From Candidatus Sulfopaludibacter sp. SbA3 (GTDB lineage Bacteria > Pseudomonadota > Alphaproteobacteria > Caulobacterales > Hyphomonadaceae): DNA of 64,000 nt. This document shows positions 9,738-19,947 of the stretch, piece after piece; the stretch's first letter is position 1; the number at the start of each line of letters is the position of its first letter. Below the pieces are notes generated by a model. It saw only the letters and a list, made by a program, of their open reading frames with translations, was not told where the DNA came from and ran no database searches. The translations under genes and the position numbers were made by a program. The stretch spans positions 105,902 to 169,901 of the forward strand of contig CAMEDD010000002.1 of the NCBI GenBank assembly GCA_945913285.1, in the 5' to 3' direction.

Positions 9738-9811
9738 GACACTGTCTGCAAGAAGGGGTTCTCGCGGGCAATGCAAGTCCGCGGCCAAGGGCCAGGCGGT
9801 TTTCGCGGGAA

Positions 9812-10051
9812 TCAGGCGGCGGCGCGGGTCGCCGGTGCACGGCTGAGAGCCGCTTTCAGTTCGGCGAGTGCTTCTGCCGCGTCATGACAGGCGGCCTGCA
9901 GTTCGCAGGCGTCTGACGACGGTGCGCCGCGGGGAAGGTTAAGGCTGAGGAAGGCGACGCCTTGCTCAATCACGGCCAGATGAAAAGCGGCGGAGACAGG
10001 CCGGGAGTCCAGCCGGGATTGGCCAGGGTCAATTGGGAAAAGACAATCCAT
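9812..10051 (-). CDS. Small hypothetical protein
   Basis: A 79-residue open frame starting at ATG 10051. It has no motif that I recognise. The middle reads as a helix-forming stretch rich in Ala and acidic residues, with two cysteines (SSDACELQAACHDAAEALAELKAAL). It sits between the glycosyltransferase and rlmJ on the same strand, about 75 bases from each. Codon use matches the neighbours, but there is no functional clue and it could be a chance frame. Confidence 0.4.
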   Translation of the reverse strand: MDCLFPIDPGQSRLDSRPVSAAFHLAVIEQGVAFLSLNLPRGAPSSDACELQAACHDAAEALAELKAALSRAPATRAAA

Positions 10052-10130
10052 AATAGAAAAAAACAGCAACTCGCGTAAAGTAAACTCGCATTGCGAGACT
10101 CTCGGCTTCGCGCCGAAGTTGGGCCGGGCC

Positions 10131-10919
10131 TCAGGCCTGCTTTGCCCACAGGGCTTCCAGGTCCCTCGCCATCGCTTGTGACGCGCGCGCGACGGGTTCC
10201 GGCACGCGGAAACCGACCATGGCTGTGCCTTCGAGCGAGCTCGTCTCGGACGGTTTGACCGGCCAACGGGCGCCCGCGATCAGATTCGCGCCGAGTTCGG
10301 CCAGAAGCTCGCCGAACTCAGATTCGCGCCCGTCCCGGAACAGCGGCAGCCAGAGCAGGACCATGCCCGTGGGCCAGCGCTTCAGCGCTTTTGGCGTCCA
10401 GAGGGCCAGCGCCTCGATGTCCCGGCGCGTCTCGTAGCTGGGGTCGGAGAGAACCACGATCTGTTCGTGTCCGCGCGGGGCAAGTTTCAGCGCGCCGGCA
10501 TAGCCGTCGGTTTCCCGGACCAGGACCCGTGGATCGCCGCCGATGTTTTCTGTCAGCGCCTTGAACTCTGCCGGATGGCGCTCGAACAGAATGGCGCGTG
10601 CGGAGGCGGGAAGGCGGGCGAGGGCGAGGGCCGGCGAGCCGGGATAGTCCTTTTCCGTCCGTTCCCGGACGAGGCTGAGCCAGTCGCCAAAGCCAGGCGG
10701 GGCATCGCCTTTCAGCAGGGCGAGGATGCCGCTGTCGGCCTCGCCGCCCTTGCGGGCCTGCGGGCCGGTCAGGTCATATCGTCCGCGTCCGGAGTGCGTC
10801 TCGACGTAGAGGACGGGCCGGGGGCCGTTCGCCACACCGCGCAGCACAAGGTCCAGCACCGCGTGCTTCAGCACGTCGGCGCGGTTGCCCGCGTGAAAGC
10901 CGTGCTGGTAGGACAGCAT
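10131..10919 (-). CDS. rlmJ: 23S rRNA (adenine-2030-N6)-methyltransferase RlmJ
   Basis: Methylates A2030 of 23S rRNA using AdoMet. The 262-residue product begins with the family signature MLSYQHGFHAGNRADVLKH and has the YVETHSGRGRYDL motif. The catalytic tetrad, normally DPPY, reads DPSY here (VLSDPSYETRRDI), a single-residue departure. It starts 6 bases after the stop of the M28 peptidase gene on the same strand, so they probably share a transcript. Confidence 0.92.
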   Translation of the reverse strand: MLSYQHGFHAGNRADVLKHAVLDLVLRGVANGPRPVLYVETHSGRGRYDLTGPQARKGGEADSGILALLKGDAPPGFGDWLSLVRERTEKDYPGSPALALARLPASARAILFERHPAEFKALTENIGGDPRVLVRETDGYAGALKLAPRGHEQIVVLSDPSYETRRDIEALALWTPKALKRWPTGMVLLWLPLFRDGRESEFGELLAELGANLIAGARWPVKPSETSSLEGTAMVGFRVPEPVARASQAMARDLEALWAKQA

Positions 10920-10925
10920 CGCCGG

Positions 10926-12668
10926 TTACTGTCCGCCGAGGCTTTCCTTTCGGGCGGCTTCGAACTCGTTTCCGGCATACCAGGTGGGCCAGTCGGAGGA
11001 CTTCGCGATATCGCGGCCGACCTGGAAGAGGGCCTGAATGTCTTCCTGGAAGCCGGTCAGGTCCCAATCGTCCGAGTATTCGTCCATCGGCTTGTGATAG
11101 CGCTCTGCCGTGTAAGCGGCTGCGGCGGCCTTGCCGGCAGCGACGCCGCCTTCGACCTTGTCCTCGCCGCCATCGGCGTAGAGCATCGGCACGCCCTTCT
11201 TGGCGAAGGAGATGTGGTCGGAGCGGTAGAAGTATCCGGCTTCCGGTGTCGGGTCTGGTTTGATCACGCGGCCCTGCGTGGTGAGGATCGCCGCGAGCCG
11301 GTCTTCGAGCTCCGAAGCGCCGTAACCGATGACCACCACGTCCTTCGTACGGCCGATGGGCAGGGCGCCGTCCATGTTGATGCCAGCCACGATCTTGTTG
11401 AGCGCAACGGTGGGGCTCTCGGCATAGTAGGCCGAGCCGAGCAGGCCGGATTCTTCGAGCGTGACGGCGAGGAAGATAGCTGAGCGGTCGATGGTTTCGG
11501 CTTTCATCGCTTCAGCGATTTCGAGCAGCGCCGCAGAGCCCGTCGCGTTATCGACGGCGCCGTTGAAGATGTCGTCGGCGTAGAAGTCTTCGCCTTCCTT
11601 GCCGGTCTTCTCACCCGTCTTCATGCCGAGGTGATCCCAGTGCGCCGTGAACAGAACATATTCGTCCGGCTTGGTGGCGCCAGGCAGCAGGCCGACGACG
11701 TTGCGGCTCGAGAGCGCGTCGATGGTCTGGTTGATGGTGGCGCGCACCTTGAGGCCTTCAAGAGCAACCGGCGTGAAGCCGCTTGTGTTGGCGCCCGTCT
11801 TCTGGGCGGCGAAATCAAGACCGGCCTTGGTGAACATCTGCTCGGCCATCTCGCGCGTGATCCAGCCTTCGAGCATGGCGCGGTCTTCACCGCCGTTCGC
11901 GCGGACGAGATCGGACTGGGCGCCGGTCCAGGAGCCTGTGACGACATCCCACCCGTAAGCGGCCGCGTCGGTTTCGTGAACGATGAGGGCTGCAGTCGCG
12001 CCCTGACGGGCGGCTTCCTCGAACTTGTAAGTCCAGCGGCCATAATAGGTCATGGCCTTGCCTTTGAACATCGTCTCGTCGCCGGTGGCGAAGCCCGGAT
12101 CGTTGACGAGGATGATCACGGTCTTGCCGGCATAGTCCTGGCCTGCGTAGTCGTTCCAGCCGAACTCGGGCGCGACGACACCGTGACCGACAAAGACAAC
12201 GTCGGTGGGGTCGAACGAGACCTGATTGGCGTTCTGCCGCTTGGTCCAGTAGACGGCCTGCTCCTTGAAGCCGAGGGACAGCTCATCCTGGTCGGGCCAG
12301 GTGACGATCAGTTCGGAGGTGGCCGGATCGACGGTCTGGTTCACCATCTTCACTTCCTGGAAGAAGGTGGCGTTATCGCCGCCGGGCTGCAGGCCGATGC
12401 GCGCCATTTCGGCGGCGATCCAGGCCGCGGACGCTTCGCCTGTCGGCGTGCCGGGGCCGCGGCCTTCGAATGTGTCATCTGCCAGCGTCTTGATCCGGAT
12501 TGCGAGATCGGCGGCCGTGATTTCAGGCGTGGTCGCGTCCGGGAGGGGCAGCAGAAGCGCTTCGGCGGGGGGCGCCTGTTCGGCTTCTTTTGCTGACGTC
12601 GTTGTATTCGGGGTGCAGGCCGCAAGGGTGAGGGCGGCGGCGATAAAAAGGGAAAGGCGTTTGATCAT
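10926..12668 (-). CDS. M28-family zinc metallopeptidase lipoprotein with PA domain
   Basis: A secreted lipoprotein aminopeptidase-type enzyme, 580 residues. The signal peptide ends in the lipobox LAAC (Cys 18). An N-terminal region is followed by a PA-like insert (about residues 150-300) and the M28 catalytic domain. Zinc-binding and catalytic residues are visible in order: FTAHWDH, DNATGSAALLEIAEA, VTLEESGLLGSAYYAE and YRSDHISFAKKGVPML. Probable periplasmic or outer-membrane-attached peptidase for scavenging peptides. It is first in a two-gene unit with rlmJ and divergent from the hydrolase at 12873. Confidence 0.93.
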   Translation of the reverse strand: MIKRLSLFIAAALTLAACTPNTTTSAKEAEQAPPAEALLLPLPDATTPEITAADLAIRIKTLADDTFEGRGPGTPTGEASAAWIAAEMARIGLQPGGDNATFFQEVKMVNQTVDPATSELIVTWPDQDELSLGFKEQAVYWTKRQNANQVSFDPTDVVFVGHGVVAPEFGWNDYAGQDYAGKTVIILVNDPGFATGDETMFKGKAMTYYGRWTYKFEEAARQGATAALIVHETDAAAYGWDVVTGSWTGAQSDLVRANGGEDRAMLEGWITREMAEQMFTKAGLDFAAQKTGANTSGFTPVALEGLKVRATINQTIDALSSRNVVGLLPGATKPDEYVLFTAHWDHLGMKTGEKTGKEGEDFYADDIFNGAVDNATGSAALLEIAEAMKAETIDRSAIFLAVTLEESGLLGSAYYAESPTVALNKIVAGINMDGALPIGRTKDVVVIGYGASELEDRLAAILTTQGRVIKPDPTPEAGYFYRSDHISFAKKGVPMLYADGGEDKVEGGVAAGKAAAAAYTAERYHKPMDEYSDDWDLTGFQEDIQALFQVGRDIAKSSDWPTWYAGNEFEAARKESLGGQ

Positions 12669-12872
12669 GTCCGGGGTGCCCCACAGTTTGAATGGCCAGA
12701 GACCTGGCGCGTTGCCTGATTAGGCCGGGTCTCGCACGTCACGATTAGGTCATCAAGCACAGGCAAGGGCATTTTCAGCGAGGCGGCGTGCGTTTGCGGT
12801 CTTGTCAGGTGGCGTTCAGCGGCAAAATCTATAATCCAAGACGGGAAGCGGCATTCCCAAGAGGTACCCGGG

Positions 12873-13910
12873 ATGACGACGATGAGAATTCAGGGCTGGA
12901 TGAAGCGGGTCCGGATCGGGCTGGCGGTCATGTTTGCCGGCCTGGGCGTGGCAGCGCTGCCCGCCTGCGCACACCCGGTGACGGTCGGCGCATTGCAGCC
13001 GGCAAGCCCGGTCGAGCCGGCTTTCCTGCCGGACGAGAACGTGTTCGTGACGGCCGATGGCTCGCGCCTGGGGCTGACGGTCTGGCCGGCAGCCGGAACC
13101 GAGGACCCGGAATACGTCGTCGTCGGCGTCCATGGCATGAGTGACTATGCCGGCGCTTTCCACATGGCCGCGCCCTATTGGGCGGCCCGCGGTGTCACGA
13201 CGTATGCCTATGATCAGCGCGGCTTTGGCAGGTCTCCCAGCAAGGGGCTCTGGCCGGAGGAAGAGCTTATGCGGGCTGATTTGCGTACGGCCGTCGATGC
13301 GGCCCGGAGCCGCCATCCTGAAGCGGTGATTACGGTCGTCGGTATCTCAATGGGCGCATCCGTGGCGATGACCGCGTTCGGTTCGGGCGATCCGCCGAAG
13401 GCCGACCGGTTGATCCTGTCGGGTCCGGGCCTGCGGGGCTGGGGCGCGATCAACCCACTCTACCGGGTCAGCTTGCTGGCCTCGGCTTACGCGAACCCGG
13501 GTTGGATCGTTGTGCCCCCGGCGGGTCTGATCAAGATCGAGCCGTCGGATAACAATGCGATGCTGCGCCGGACCTGGTCTGATCCGCACATGACGTACGA
13601 GAACCGGATTGATCAGGTCTATGGCCTGGTGACCTTGATGGAGAACGCGCATTGGGCCTCGGCGCGCCTGCCAAAGGGGCTGCCGGTGCTGGCCTCGTAT
13701 GGTGCCCGCGATATCGTGATTCCGCAGAACGGCGTCGCGCGGACGGCCAAGCTGCTGACCCCGGATGTGCGGACGGTGTATTACACAAACGGCTATCACA
13801 TGCTTGAGCGAGACCTGCAGGCCGAGAAGGTGCACGCCGATTATCTGGCCTTCATGAAGGCGCCCGATGCCGAACTGCCGAGCGGGGAAGGGGAATGGCC
13901 GTTCCGCTGA
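12873..13910 (+). CDS. Alpha/beta hydrolase, lysophospholipase/monoacylglycerol lipase type
   Basis: A 345-residue serine hydrolase. It has an N-terminal signal peptide ending ALPAC, so it may be a lipoprotein although Pro at -2 is atypical. The alpha/beta-hydrolase core includes VGVHGMSDYAG (oxyanion loop), YDQRGFGRSP, the nucleophile elbow GISMGAS and a C-terminal His in TNGYHMLERD. The pattern matches lysophospholipase/PldB-like enzymes acting on acylglycerols. The ATG at 12873 has an AAGAGG site upstream. It is a single gene, divergent from the M28 peptidase. Confidence 0.87.
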   Translation: MTTMRIQGWMKRVRIGLAVMFAGLGVAALPACAHPVTVGALQPASPVEPAFLPDENVFVTADGSRLGLTVWPAAGTEDPEYVVVGVHGMSDYAGAFHMAAPYWAARGVTTYAYDQRGFGRSPSKGLWPEEELMRADLRTAVDAARSRHPEAVITVVGISMGASVAMTAFGSGDPPKADRLILSGPGLRGWGAINPLYRVSLLASAYANPGWIVVPPAGLIKIEPSDNNAMLRRTWSDPHMTYENRIDQVYGLVTLMENAHWASARLPKGLPVLASYGARDIVIPQNGVARTAKLLTPDVRTVYYTNGYHMLERDLQAEKVHADYLAFMKAPDAELPSGEGEWPFR

Positions 13911-14021
13911 GCCTTTCCACAGCTGTCAGCCCCTTGTGGGCTGGGCCGCGTGGACAAATATAGAGGCATCTGCCAATCCTGCGTCCCAGCGATTCAGCCA
14001 ATTTTTTCAAAGGCTCCCTTG

Positions 14022-14645
14022 ATGTCCAGTATCCATGAGACGGCTCTCAACCTTGTCCCGATGGTCGTCGAACAGACGAGCCGGGGTGAGCGGGCCTTTG
14101 ATATCTTCTCGCGCCTGCTCAAGGAGCGGATCATCTTCGTGACCGGCGGCATCGATGACAGCATCGCGGCGCTCACCACATCGCAGCTTCTGTTCCTTGA
14201 ATCCGAGAACCCCAAGCGCGAAATCGCCATGTATATCAACAGCCCGGGTGGGTACGTCTCCTCGGGGCTTGCGATCTACGACACGATGCAATACGTGCGA
14301 TGCCCGATCTCGACGGTCTGTATTGGCCAGGCTGCGTCGATGGGATCGCTGCTGCTTGCCGCTGGGGAAAAGGGCTTGCGGATCGCGCTGCCGAATGCGC
14401 GGGTCATGCTGCATCAGCCGTCGGGTGGCTATTCGGGCGTGGCAACGGATATCGAACGGCACGCCGAAGAGATTATCGAGATGAAGCGCCGCCTTAACAA
14501 TATCTACGTCCGGCATACCGGCCAGCCATATGACGTGATTGAGCGCACGCTTGACCGTGACACGTTCCAGACCGCCGAGCAGGCCATGCAGTTCGGCATT
14601 GTGGACAAAGTTTATGAGCGCCGGGCGGCGGACGACGAGAAGTAA
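14022..14645 (+). CDS. clpP: ATP-dependent Clp protease proteolytic subunit
   Basis: Serine protease that forms the tetradecameric chamber degrading substrates fed by ClpX or ClpA. The 207-residue product has the catalytic Ser in [14 protein letters not shown] (S107), His in MLHQPSGG (H131) and an Asp near residue 180. The ATG at 14022 ([24 protein letters not shown]) is the normal ClpP start; an in-frame GTG at 13950 is unlikely. clpX follows after 135 bases. Confidence 0.97.
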   Translation: MSSIHETALNLVPMVVEQTSRGERAFDIFSRLLKERIIFVTGGIDDSIAALTTSQLLFLESENPKREIAMYINSPGGYVSSGLAIYDTMQYVRCPISTVCIGQAASMGSLLLAAGEKGLRIALPNARVMLHQPSGGYSGVATDIERHAEEIIEMKRRLNNIYVRHTGQPYDVIERTLDRDTFQTAEQAMQFGIVDKVYERRAADDEK

Positions 14646-14675
14646 ACGCCCGGTTGGTAAAGATTCTGACATGCG

Positions 14676-14692
14676 GCCTGCCCCTTGCAGGC
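14676..14692 (+). terminator. Short hairpin between clpP and clpX
   Basis: A perfect 6-bp stem (GCCTGC at 14676-14681, GCAGGC at 14687-14692) with a 5-base loop followed by TTTG. It could attenuate clpP transcription before clpX or be incidental; the T-tract is weak. Confidence 0.3.
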
Positions 14693-14780
14693 TTTGTGAA
14701 CAACTATAGACTTAACTGGACCGCGCGCGTCAGGCCGGGCTTTAGGCCTGCGTTAAATGTTTCGCGGCATTGAGGAAGTT

Positions 14781-16043
14781 ATGACGAAGCAAAACGGCTC
14801 CGGCGACTCCAAGAACACGCTCTACTGCTCGTTCTGCGGAAAGAGTCAGCATGAGGTGAAGAAGCTCATCGCCGGTCCGACGGTGTTCATCTGCGATGAG
14901 TGCGTCGAACTCTGCATGGACATCATCCGCGAGGAAAACAAAACCTCTGCGATCAAGTCCCGCGAAGGCGTTCCGACGCCGCAGGAAATCTGCGATGTGC
15001 TCGATGATTATGTCATCGGCCAGCGCCACGCGAAACGGAACCTGTCGGTTGCCGTTCACAACCATTACAAGCGCCTGTCGCTGTCTGGCAAAGCCGACGG
15101 CGTCGAGCTGTCGAAGTCGAACATCCTGCTCGTCGGCCCGACGGGTTGCGGCAAGACCTTGCTGGCTCAGACGCTGGCGCGCATCCTCGACGTGCCCTTC
15201 ACGATGGCGGATGCGACGACGCTGACCGAAGCCGGTTATGTGGGCGAGGACGTCGAGAACATTGTTCTCAAGCTGCTGCAGGCCGCTGACTATAACGTCG
15301 AGCGGGCACAACGCGGCATCGTCTATATCGACGAGATCGATAAGATTTCGCGCAAGTCGGACAATCCCTCGATCACGCGCGACGTGTCGGGCGAGGGCGT
15401 CCAGCAGGCGCTGCTGAAGATCATGGAAGGCACCGTTGCCGCCGTGCCGCCCCAGGGCGGGCGGAAACATCCGCAGCAGGAATTCCTGCAAGTGGATACG
15501 ACCAACATCCTGTTCATTTGCGGCGGCGCATTTGCCGGCCTCGAAAAGATCATCGCAGCCCGCGGCGAGAACGCGTCGATCGGTTTCGGTGCGACGATCA
15601 AGAATGCCAGCGACAAAGGCGTGGGTGAAACGCTGCGCGGTACCGAGCCGGAAGACCTTCAGAAGTTCGGATTGATTCCGGAATTCATCGGCCGTCTGCC
15701 CGTGATCGCGACGCTTGAAGATCTTGACGAGAAAGCTCTCATCCAGATCCTCACGCAGCCGAAGAACGCCTTGCTGAAGCAGTACCAGAAGCTGTTCGAC
15801 ATGGAGAACGTGGCCCTCACGTTCACGCTGGAAGCGCTGGTCTCGGTTGCCCGCAAGGCGATCGGCCGGAAAACCGGTGCGCGCGGCCTGCGCTCGATCA
15901 TGGAAGCCATCCTGCTCGACACGATGTTCGAACTGCCGAATCTGCGCGGTGTCGAAGAAGTCGTGATCAACGCCGAAGTGGTCGAAGGCAATGCCGAGCC
16001 GCTTTACGTGCACGCGACCAAGTCCCAGACCGAAGCGGGCTGA
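14781..16043 (+). CDS. clpX: ATP-dependent Clp protease ATP-binding subunit ClpX
   Basis: AAA+ unfoldase that recognises substrates and threads them into ClpP. The 420-residue product has the N-terminal zinc-binding domain (CSFCGKS, then ICDECVELC), Walker A GPTGCGKT, Walker [11 protein letters not shown], the pore-loop stretch AGYVGEDVE and a C-terminal small AAA domain ([21 protein letters not shown]). The ATG at 14781, with GAGG upstream, gives the usual N terminus; an in-frame ATG 24 bases earlier is possible. In alphaproteobacteria the pair is essential for cell-cycle proteolysis. Confidence 0.97.
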   Translation: MTKQNGSGDSKNTLYCSFCGKSQHEVKKLIAGPTVFICDECVELCMDIIREENKTSAIKSREGVPTPQEICDVLDDYVIGQRHAKRNLSVAVHNHYKRLSLSGKADGVELSKSNILLVGPTGCGKTLLAQTLARILDVPFTMADATTLTEAGYVGEDVENIVLKLLQAADYNVERAQRGIVYIDEIDKISRKSDNPSITRDVSGEGVQQALLKIMEGTVAAVPPQGGRKHPQQEFLQVDTTNILFICGGAFAGLEKIIAARGENASIGFGATIKNASDKGVGETLRGTEPEDLQKFGLIPEFIGRLPVIATLEDLDEKALIQILTQPKNALLKQYQKLFDMENVALTFTLEALVSVARKAIGRKTGARGLRSIMEAILLDTMFELPNLRGVEEVVINAEVVEGNAEPLYVHATKSQTEAG

Positions 16044-16066
16044 TCAGGATTTCGTTGAATACGTTC

Positions 16067-16098
16067 AAAAAGCCCCGGTCGCGCGCCGGGGCTTTTTT
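16067..16098 (+). terminator. Strong bidirectional Rho-independent terminator
   Basis: An 8-bp stem, AGCCCCGG at 16071-16078 with CCGGGGCT at 16086-16093, a 7-base loop, four A before and six T after. It terminates clpX rightwards and, read from the other strand, the metallophosphoesterase gene whose stop codon is at 16098. Confidence 0.9.
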
Positions 16099-17015
16099 CA
16101 TTCCGGCAGATGCAAAGTCAGGATGTCGATTCGCGGTGGCATCAGGAAACGCAGGGGCACACCGGCCAGGCCGGTGCCCGTGGTGACATAGACGAGGCGC
16201 TCGCCGGCCGGCGTCTCGAACCGGTGGCGTTCCTTGTCAAACGGGCCCCGCACCGGAAGGACGTGCTTGTAGAGCACCGGAATGCGCACCTGGCCGCCAT
16301 GGGTGTGACCGGCGAGCATGAGATCATAGTTGAACGCGTCCGGCACGTAGAGCGCGGTGTCAGGATTGTGCGTGAGCAGAAGAATGGGTTTGTCCGCAGG
16401 CAGGCTGGACGAGAACCCGAAATCCTGGCGCCGCTGCCAGAGGTCCGAGGCGCCGGAGACGATCACCGGTTTGCCGCCGATCTCCGTTTCGTAGGCTCGG
16501 TTATGGACGACAACAGCGCCCGTGTCCTGGAGCATGGCGAAAAGGGCGTCGCTGAGGTCGTCACCCGGAAATCCGACATCGTGATTGCCGAGCACGGCAT
16601 AGAGCGGCGCGTTGAGTTCCGAGAGCGCGGCGAAATCCTCCGGGATATCCTCCGGGTCTGGATGATAGGTGAGGTCGCCGGCGAGGAAGACCGCGTCCAC
16701 GCCTTCGGCGTTGATGCGCTGCACGATTCTGCGGATGGGCATGGCATTGCCGAACATGCCGATATGGGGATCGGCAAAGAGCGCAATCGCGATGGAAGGC
16801 GATGTCTCGCTCGCCCCGGGCAAGAGGATCGTTTCGCGGTGGACCTCGAGACGGCGCGGCTCAATGAAGCGCGCATAGGCCACCACGCTGGTCAGCGCCA
16901 GCGCAAGGCTTGCGAGGACCTTGACCGCCGGTTTCGCGCGCAGGATCGCCCATATGCACAGTACGGCAAAAGGGAAGTACGCCCAGCCGCCCCAATAGAT
17001 CGCAAGTTTTATCAC
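16098..17015 (-). CDS. Membrane metallophosphoesterase (YaeI/YkuE-like)
   Basis: A calcineurin-like phosphoesterase, 305 residues. There are two hydrophobic segments at the N terminus (about residues 5-25 and 32-50). The metallo-domain motifs follow in order: ALFADPHIG (D-x-H), FLAGDLTYH, LGNHD, LLLTHNPD and LAGHTHGGQVRIP. Together these bind a binuclear metal centre. Homologues act on phosphodiesters or pyrophosphates of membrane lipids, but the substrate here is not determined. Single gene sharing a terminator with clpX. Confidence 0.88.
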   Translation of the reverse strand: MIKLAIYWGGWAYFPFAVLCIWAILRAKPAVKVLASLALALTSVVAYARFIEPRRLEVHRETILLPGASETSPSIAIALFADPHIGMFGNAMPIRRIVQRINAEGVDAVFLAGDLTYHPDPEDIPEDFAALSELNAPLYAVLGNHDVGFPGDDLSDALFAMLQDTGAVVVHNRAYETEIGGKPVIVSGASDLWQRRQDFGFSSSLPADKPILLLTHNPDTALYVPDAFNYDLMLAGHTHGGQVRIPVLYKHVLPVRGPFDKERHRFETPAGERLVYVTTGTGLAGVPLRFLMPPRIDILTLHLPE

Positions 17016-17043
17016 GGGCGTTTCCTGCAGACCGTTCGTGGCA

Positions 17044-17075
17044 AAGAAAAGGCCGGCATCCGAAGATGCCGGCCT
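17044..17075 (-). terminator. Rho-independent terminator of glnA
   Basis: Read on the minus strand, an 11-bp perfect stem (17065-17075 with 17050-17060, core GGCCGGCATC) closed by a 4-base loop and followed by TTTTCTTT. It lies about 30 bases past the glnA stop. Confidence 0.9.
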
Positions 17076-17105
17076 GATTGAACTCGGGCTAAAAGACGGC
17101 CCGGA

Positions 17106-18509
17106 TTACATCTTGTAGTACATGTCGAACTCGACCGGGTGCGGATGAAGTTCGTAGCGCATGTTCTCTTCCATCTTCAGCTCGATGTAGGCGTCGATCT
17201 GGTCGTCGTCGAACACGCCGCCCTTCTTGAGGAAGGCGCGGTCTGCATCAAGAGCGCCGAGGGCTTCGCGCAGCGAGCCGCAGACTTGCGGGATCTTCGC
17301 AGCTTCGGCCGGCGGCAGGTCGTAGAGGTCCTTGTCCATCGCGTCGCCGGGATGGATCTTGTTCTCGATACCGTCGAGGCCGGCCATCAGCAGGGCCGCG
17401 AAGGCGAGGTAGGGGTTCGCCATCGGATCCGGGAAGCGGGCTTCGATTCGCTTGGCTTTCGGGTTCGAGCCGAACGGAATGCGGATTGAGGCCGAGCGGT
17501 TGCGCGACGAGTAGGCGAGCATCACAGGCGCTTCGTAACCCGGCACGAGACGCTTGTAGCTGTTCGTCGACGGGTTGGTGATCGCATTGAGCGCCTTGGC
17601 GTGCTTGATGATGCCGCCGATGTAGTAGAGGCACATGTCGCTCAGATCGGCGTATTTGTTGCCAGCGAACAGCGGTTTTCCGCCCTGCCAGATCGACTGG
17701 TGGACGTGCATGCCAGAGCCGTTGTCCTTGTACATCGGTTTCGGCATGAAGGTTGCCGTCTTGCCGTAGGACGCAGCCACGTTGTGGATCACGTACTTAT
17801 AGAGCTGCATCCGGTCGGCCATCACGGTGAGGGTCGAGAATTTCAGGCCCAGCTCGTGCTGCGCGGGCGCCACTTCGTGGTGATGCTTTTCCGGATCGAG
17901 GCCGATTTCTCCCATGATCGTCAGCATTTCGCCGCGCATGTCCTGCTCGGAGTCGATCGGCGGCACGGGGAAGTAGCCACCCTTCGGGCCTGGCCGGTGG
18001 CCGAGGTTGCCCATCGGGTATTCCTTGCCGGTGTTGATCGGCAGTTCGGAGGAGTCGTAGCTGTAGCCGGTCTTGTGCGGCTCAACCGACCAGCGGACGT
18101 CGTCGAAGATGAAGAACTCTGCTTCGGGGCCGAAATAGACGGTGTCGCCAATGCCCGAGGCCTTCACATAGGCTTCGGCTTTCTTGGCGGTGGTCCGCGG
18201 GTCGCGGTTGTATGGCTGGCCCGTGATCGGATCGAGTACGTCGCACATCACAGCCAGGGTCGATTGCTGGAAGAACGGATCGATGATGGCTGTTGCCTGA
18301 TCCGGCATCAGAAGCATGTCAGACTCGTTGATGGCTTTCCAGCCGGCGATGGACGAGCCATCGAACATCTGGCCTTCGGAGAAAAAGTCTTCGCCGACCA
18401 TGTTCTTGTGGAACGTGACGTGCTGCATCTTGCCGCGCGGATCGGTGAAGCGAAGGTCTACGTACTGGACGTCCTGATCCTTCATCATTTTGTAGAGTTC
18501 ATCAGCCAT
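17106..18509 (-). CDS. glnA: Glutamine synthetase type I
   Basis: ATP-dependent assimilation of ammonia into glutamine. The 467-residue product has the beta-Grasp N-terminal domain ([26 protein letters not shown]), the metal site [11 protein letters not shown], and the ATP and glutamate sites in the C-terminal barrel ([24 protein letters not shown], NRSASIRIP). The adenylylation tyrosine is Y396 in KDLYDLPP, so GlnE-type control is expected. It lies 67 bases after glnB, the standard glnBA operon. Confidence 0.97.
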   Translation of the reverse strand: MADELYKMMKDQDVQYVDLRFTDPRGKMQHVTFHKNMVGEDFFSEGQMFDGSSIAGWKAINESDMLLMPDQATAIIDPFFQQSTLAVMCDVLDPITGQPYNRDPRTTAKKAEAYVKASGIGDTVYFGPEAEFFIFDDVRWSVEPHKTGYSYDSSELPINTGKEYPMGNLGHRPGPKGGYFPVPPIDSEQDMRGEMLTIMGEIGLDPEKHHHEVAPAQHELGLKFSTLTVMADRMQLYKYVIHNVAASYGKTATFMPKPMYKDNGSGMHVHQSIWQGGKPLFAGNKYADLSDMCLYYIGGIIKHAKALNAITNPSTNSYKRLVPGYEAPVMLAYSSRNRSASIRIPFGSNPKAKRIEARFPDPMANPYLAFAALLMAGLDGIENKIHPGDAMDKDLYDLPPAEAAKIPQVCGSLREALGALDADRAFLKKGGVFDDDQIDAYIELKMEENMRYELHPHPVEFDMYYKM

Positions 18510-18576
18510 TTAATGTGCCTTCTGGTGAGGAGTTTCTGCTGTCTGACAGGCGAGCGCTGACATGCCAGCGCGGAGC

Positions 18577-19056
<480 letters not shown>

Positions 19057-19152
19057 AGGCAAAACGCGCCCCGATGTCGAATAAATGACGCCTGCGTCAC
19101 TTTTCATGATCCAGTCCGCGTGCTATCTGCGAGTCTTCATTGGAGACCGTGA

Positions 19153-19947
19153 ATGACCGCTCAAGTCTTTGTCCATCCTGATCGCCGCCCGGCTGCGTTT
19201 CGTCCCCTCAAGGCCTGGACACACATGCAGAAGCTGATCGCAGACAAGGAGGACACTGAGCAGGTCTTTCACATCATCGAAGCGCTCAACGGCCGCTCGT
19301 TCGAGCGTAACTTCTATGCCTTCGCCGCAACCCCGGTGGGGCAGAAGCTGCTCGCCGAGAAACCATACCTGCCGCCGCTGCTGGATGATCACAGCTGGAT
19401 CCTGGAATTGCCGGCTGGCACCGTCGGGCGCGCCTATGTCGAGTTCATGGAGCGTGAGGGCCTCAGCGCGCAGGGCCTCGTCGATGAGAGCCTGAAGTTC
19501 CGGTCCAAGGCCCGCGAGCATGATGATGACATGCAATGGTACGGCAACCGCCTGCGCGATACACACGACCTGTTCCATGTGCTTTCGGGGTATAACCGCG
19601 ATGCGCTTGGCGAAGCCTCGCTGCTCGCCTTCACTTATAGCCAGCAGCCCGGGCTCGGCGTGCTCTTCATCTCATTCATGGGCTGTCGCACAATTGCGAA
19701 ACACGCGCCCAGGGACGCGCGGATCATGGATTGCTTCCGGGAAGGCAAGCGCAACGGCGCGGCGGCCCAGAAGATCATCGAACAGGACATAATCGCGCTG
19801 CTGCATGAACCGCTGGAAGCGGCCCGCGCCCGCCTCGGCATCGCCAAGCCCGTCATTTACCGTGAGACGCTGCAACTGCTCTCGCAGCATGGCTACACCG
19901 CCAGCCTGCAGCCGCAGGCCATCGGCGGGGAGCCGGTGGCCGCTTGA
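19153..19947 (+). CDS. COQ4-family ubiquinone biosynthesis protein
   Basis: A 264-residue COQ4 homologue, a family tied to coenzyme Q assembly and ring C1 modification. The family metal motif HDxxHx11E is exact: H138, D139, H142 and E154 within RLRDTHDLFHVLSGYNRDALGE. It is soluble with no membrane segment. The stop codon overlaps the TTG start of the next gene (TTGA), so the two are translationally coupled. Divergent from glnB. Confidence 0.9.
   Translation: MTAQVFVHPDRRPAAFRPLKAWTHMQKLIADKEDTEQVFHIIEALNGRSFERNFYAFAATPVGQKLLAEKPYLPPLLDDHSWILELPAGTVGRAYVEFMEREGLSAQGLVDESLKFRSKAREHDDDMQWYGNRLRDTHDLFHVLSGYNRDALGEASLLAFTYSQQPGLGVLFISFMGCRTIAKHAPRDARIMDCFREGKRNGAAAQKIIEQDIIALLHEPLEAARARLGIAKPVIYRETLQLLSQHGYTASLQPQAIGGEPVAA

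Noticed and set aside
9738..9788. TTG-initiated extension of the glycosyltransferase
   Set aside because: An ATG at 9737 gives a natural N terminus; the extension has no supporting site.
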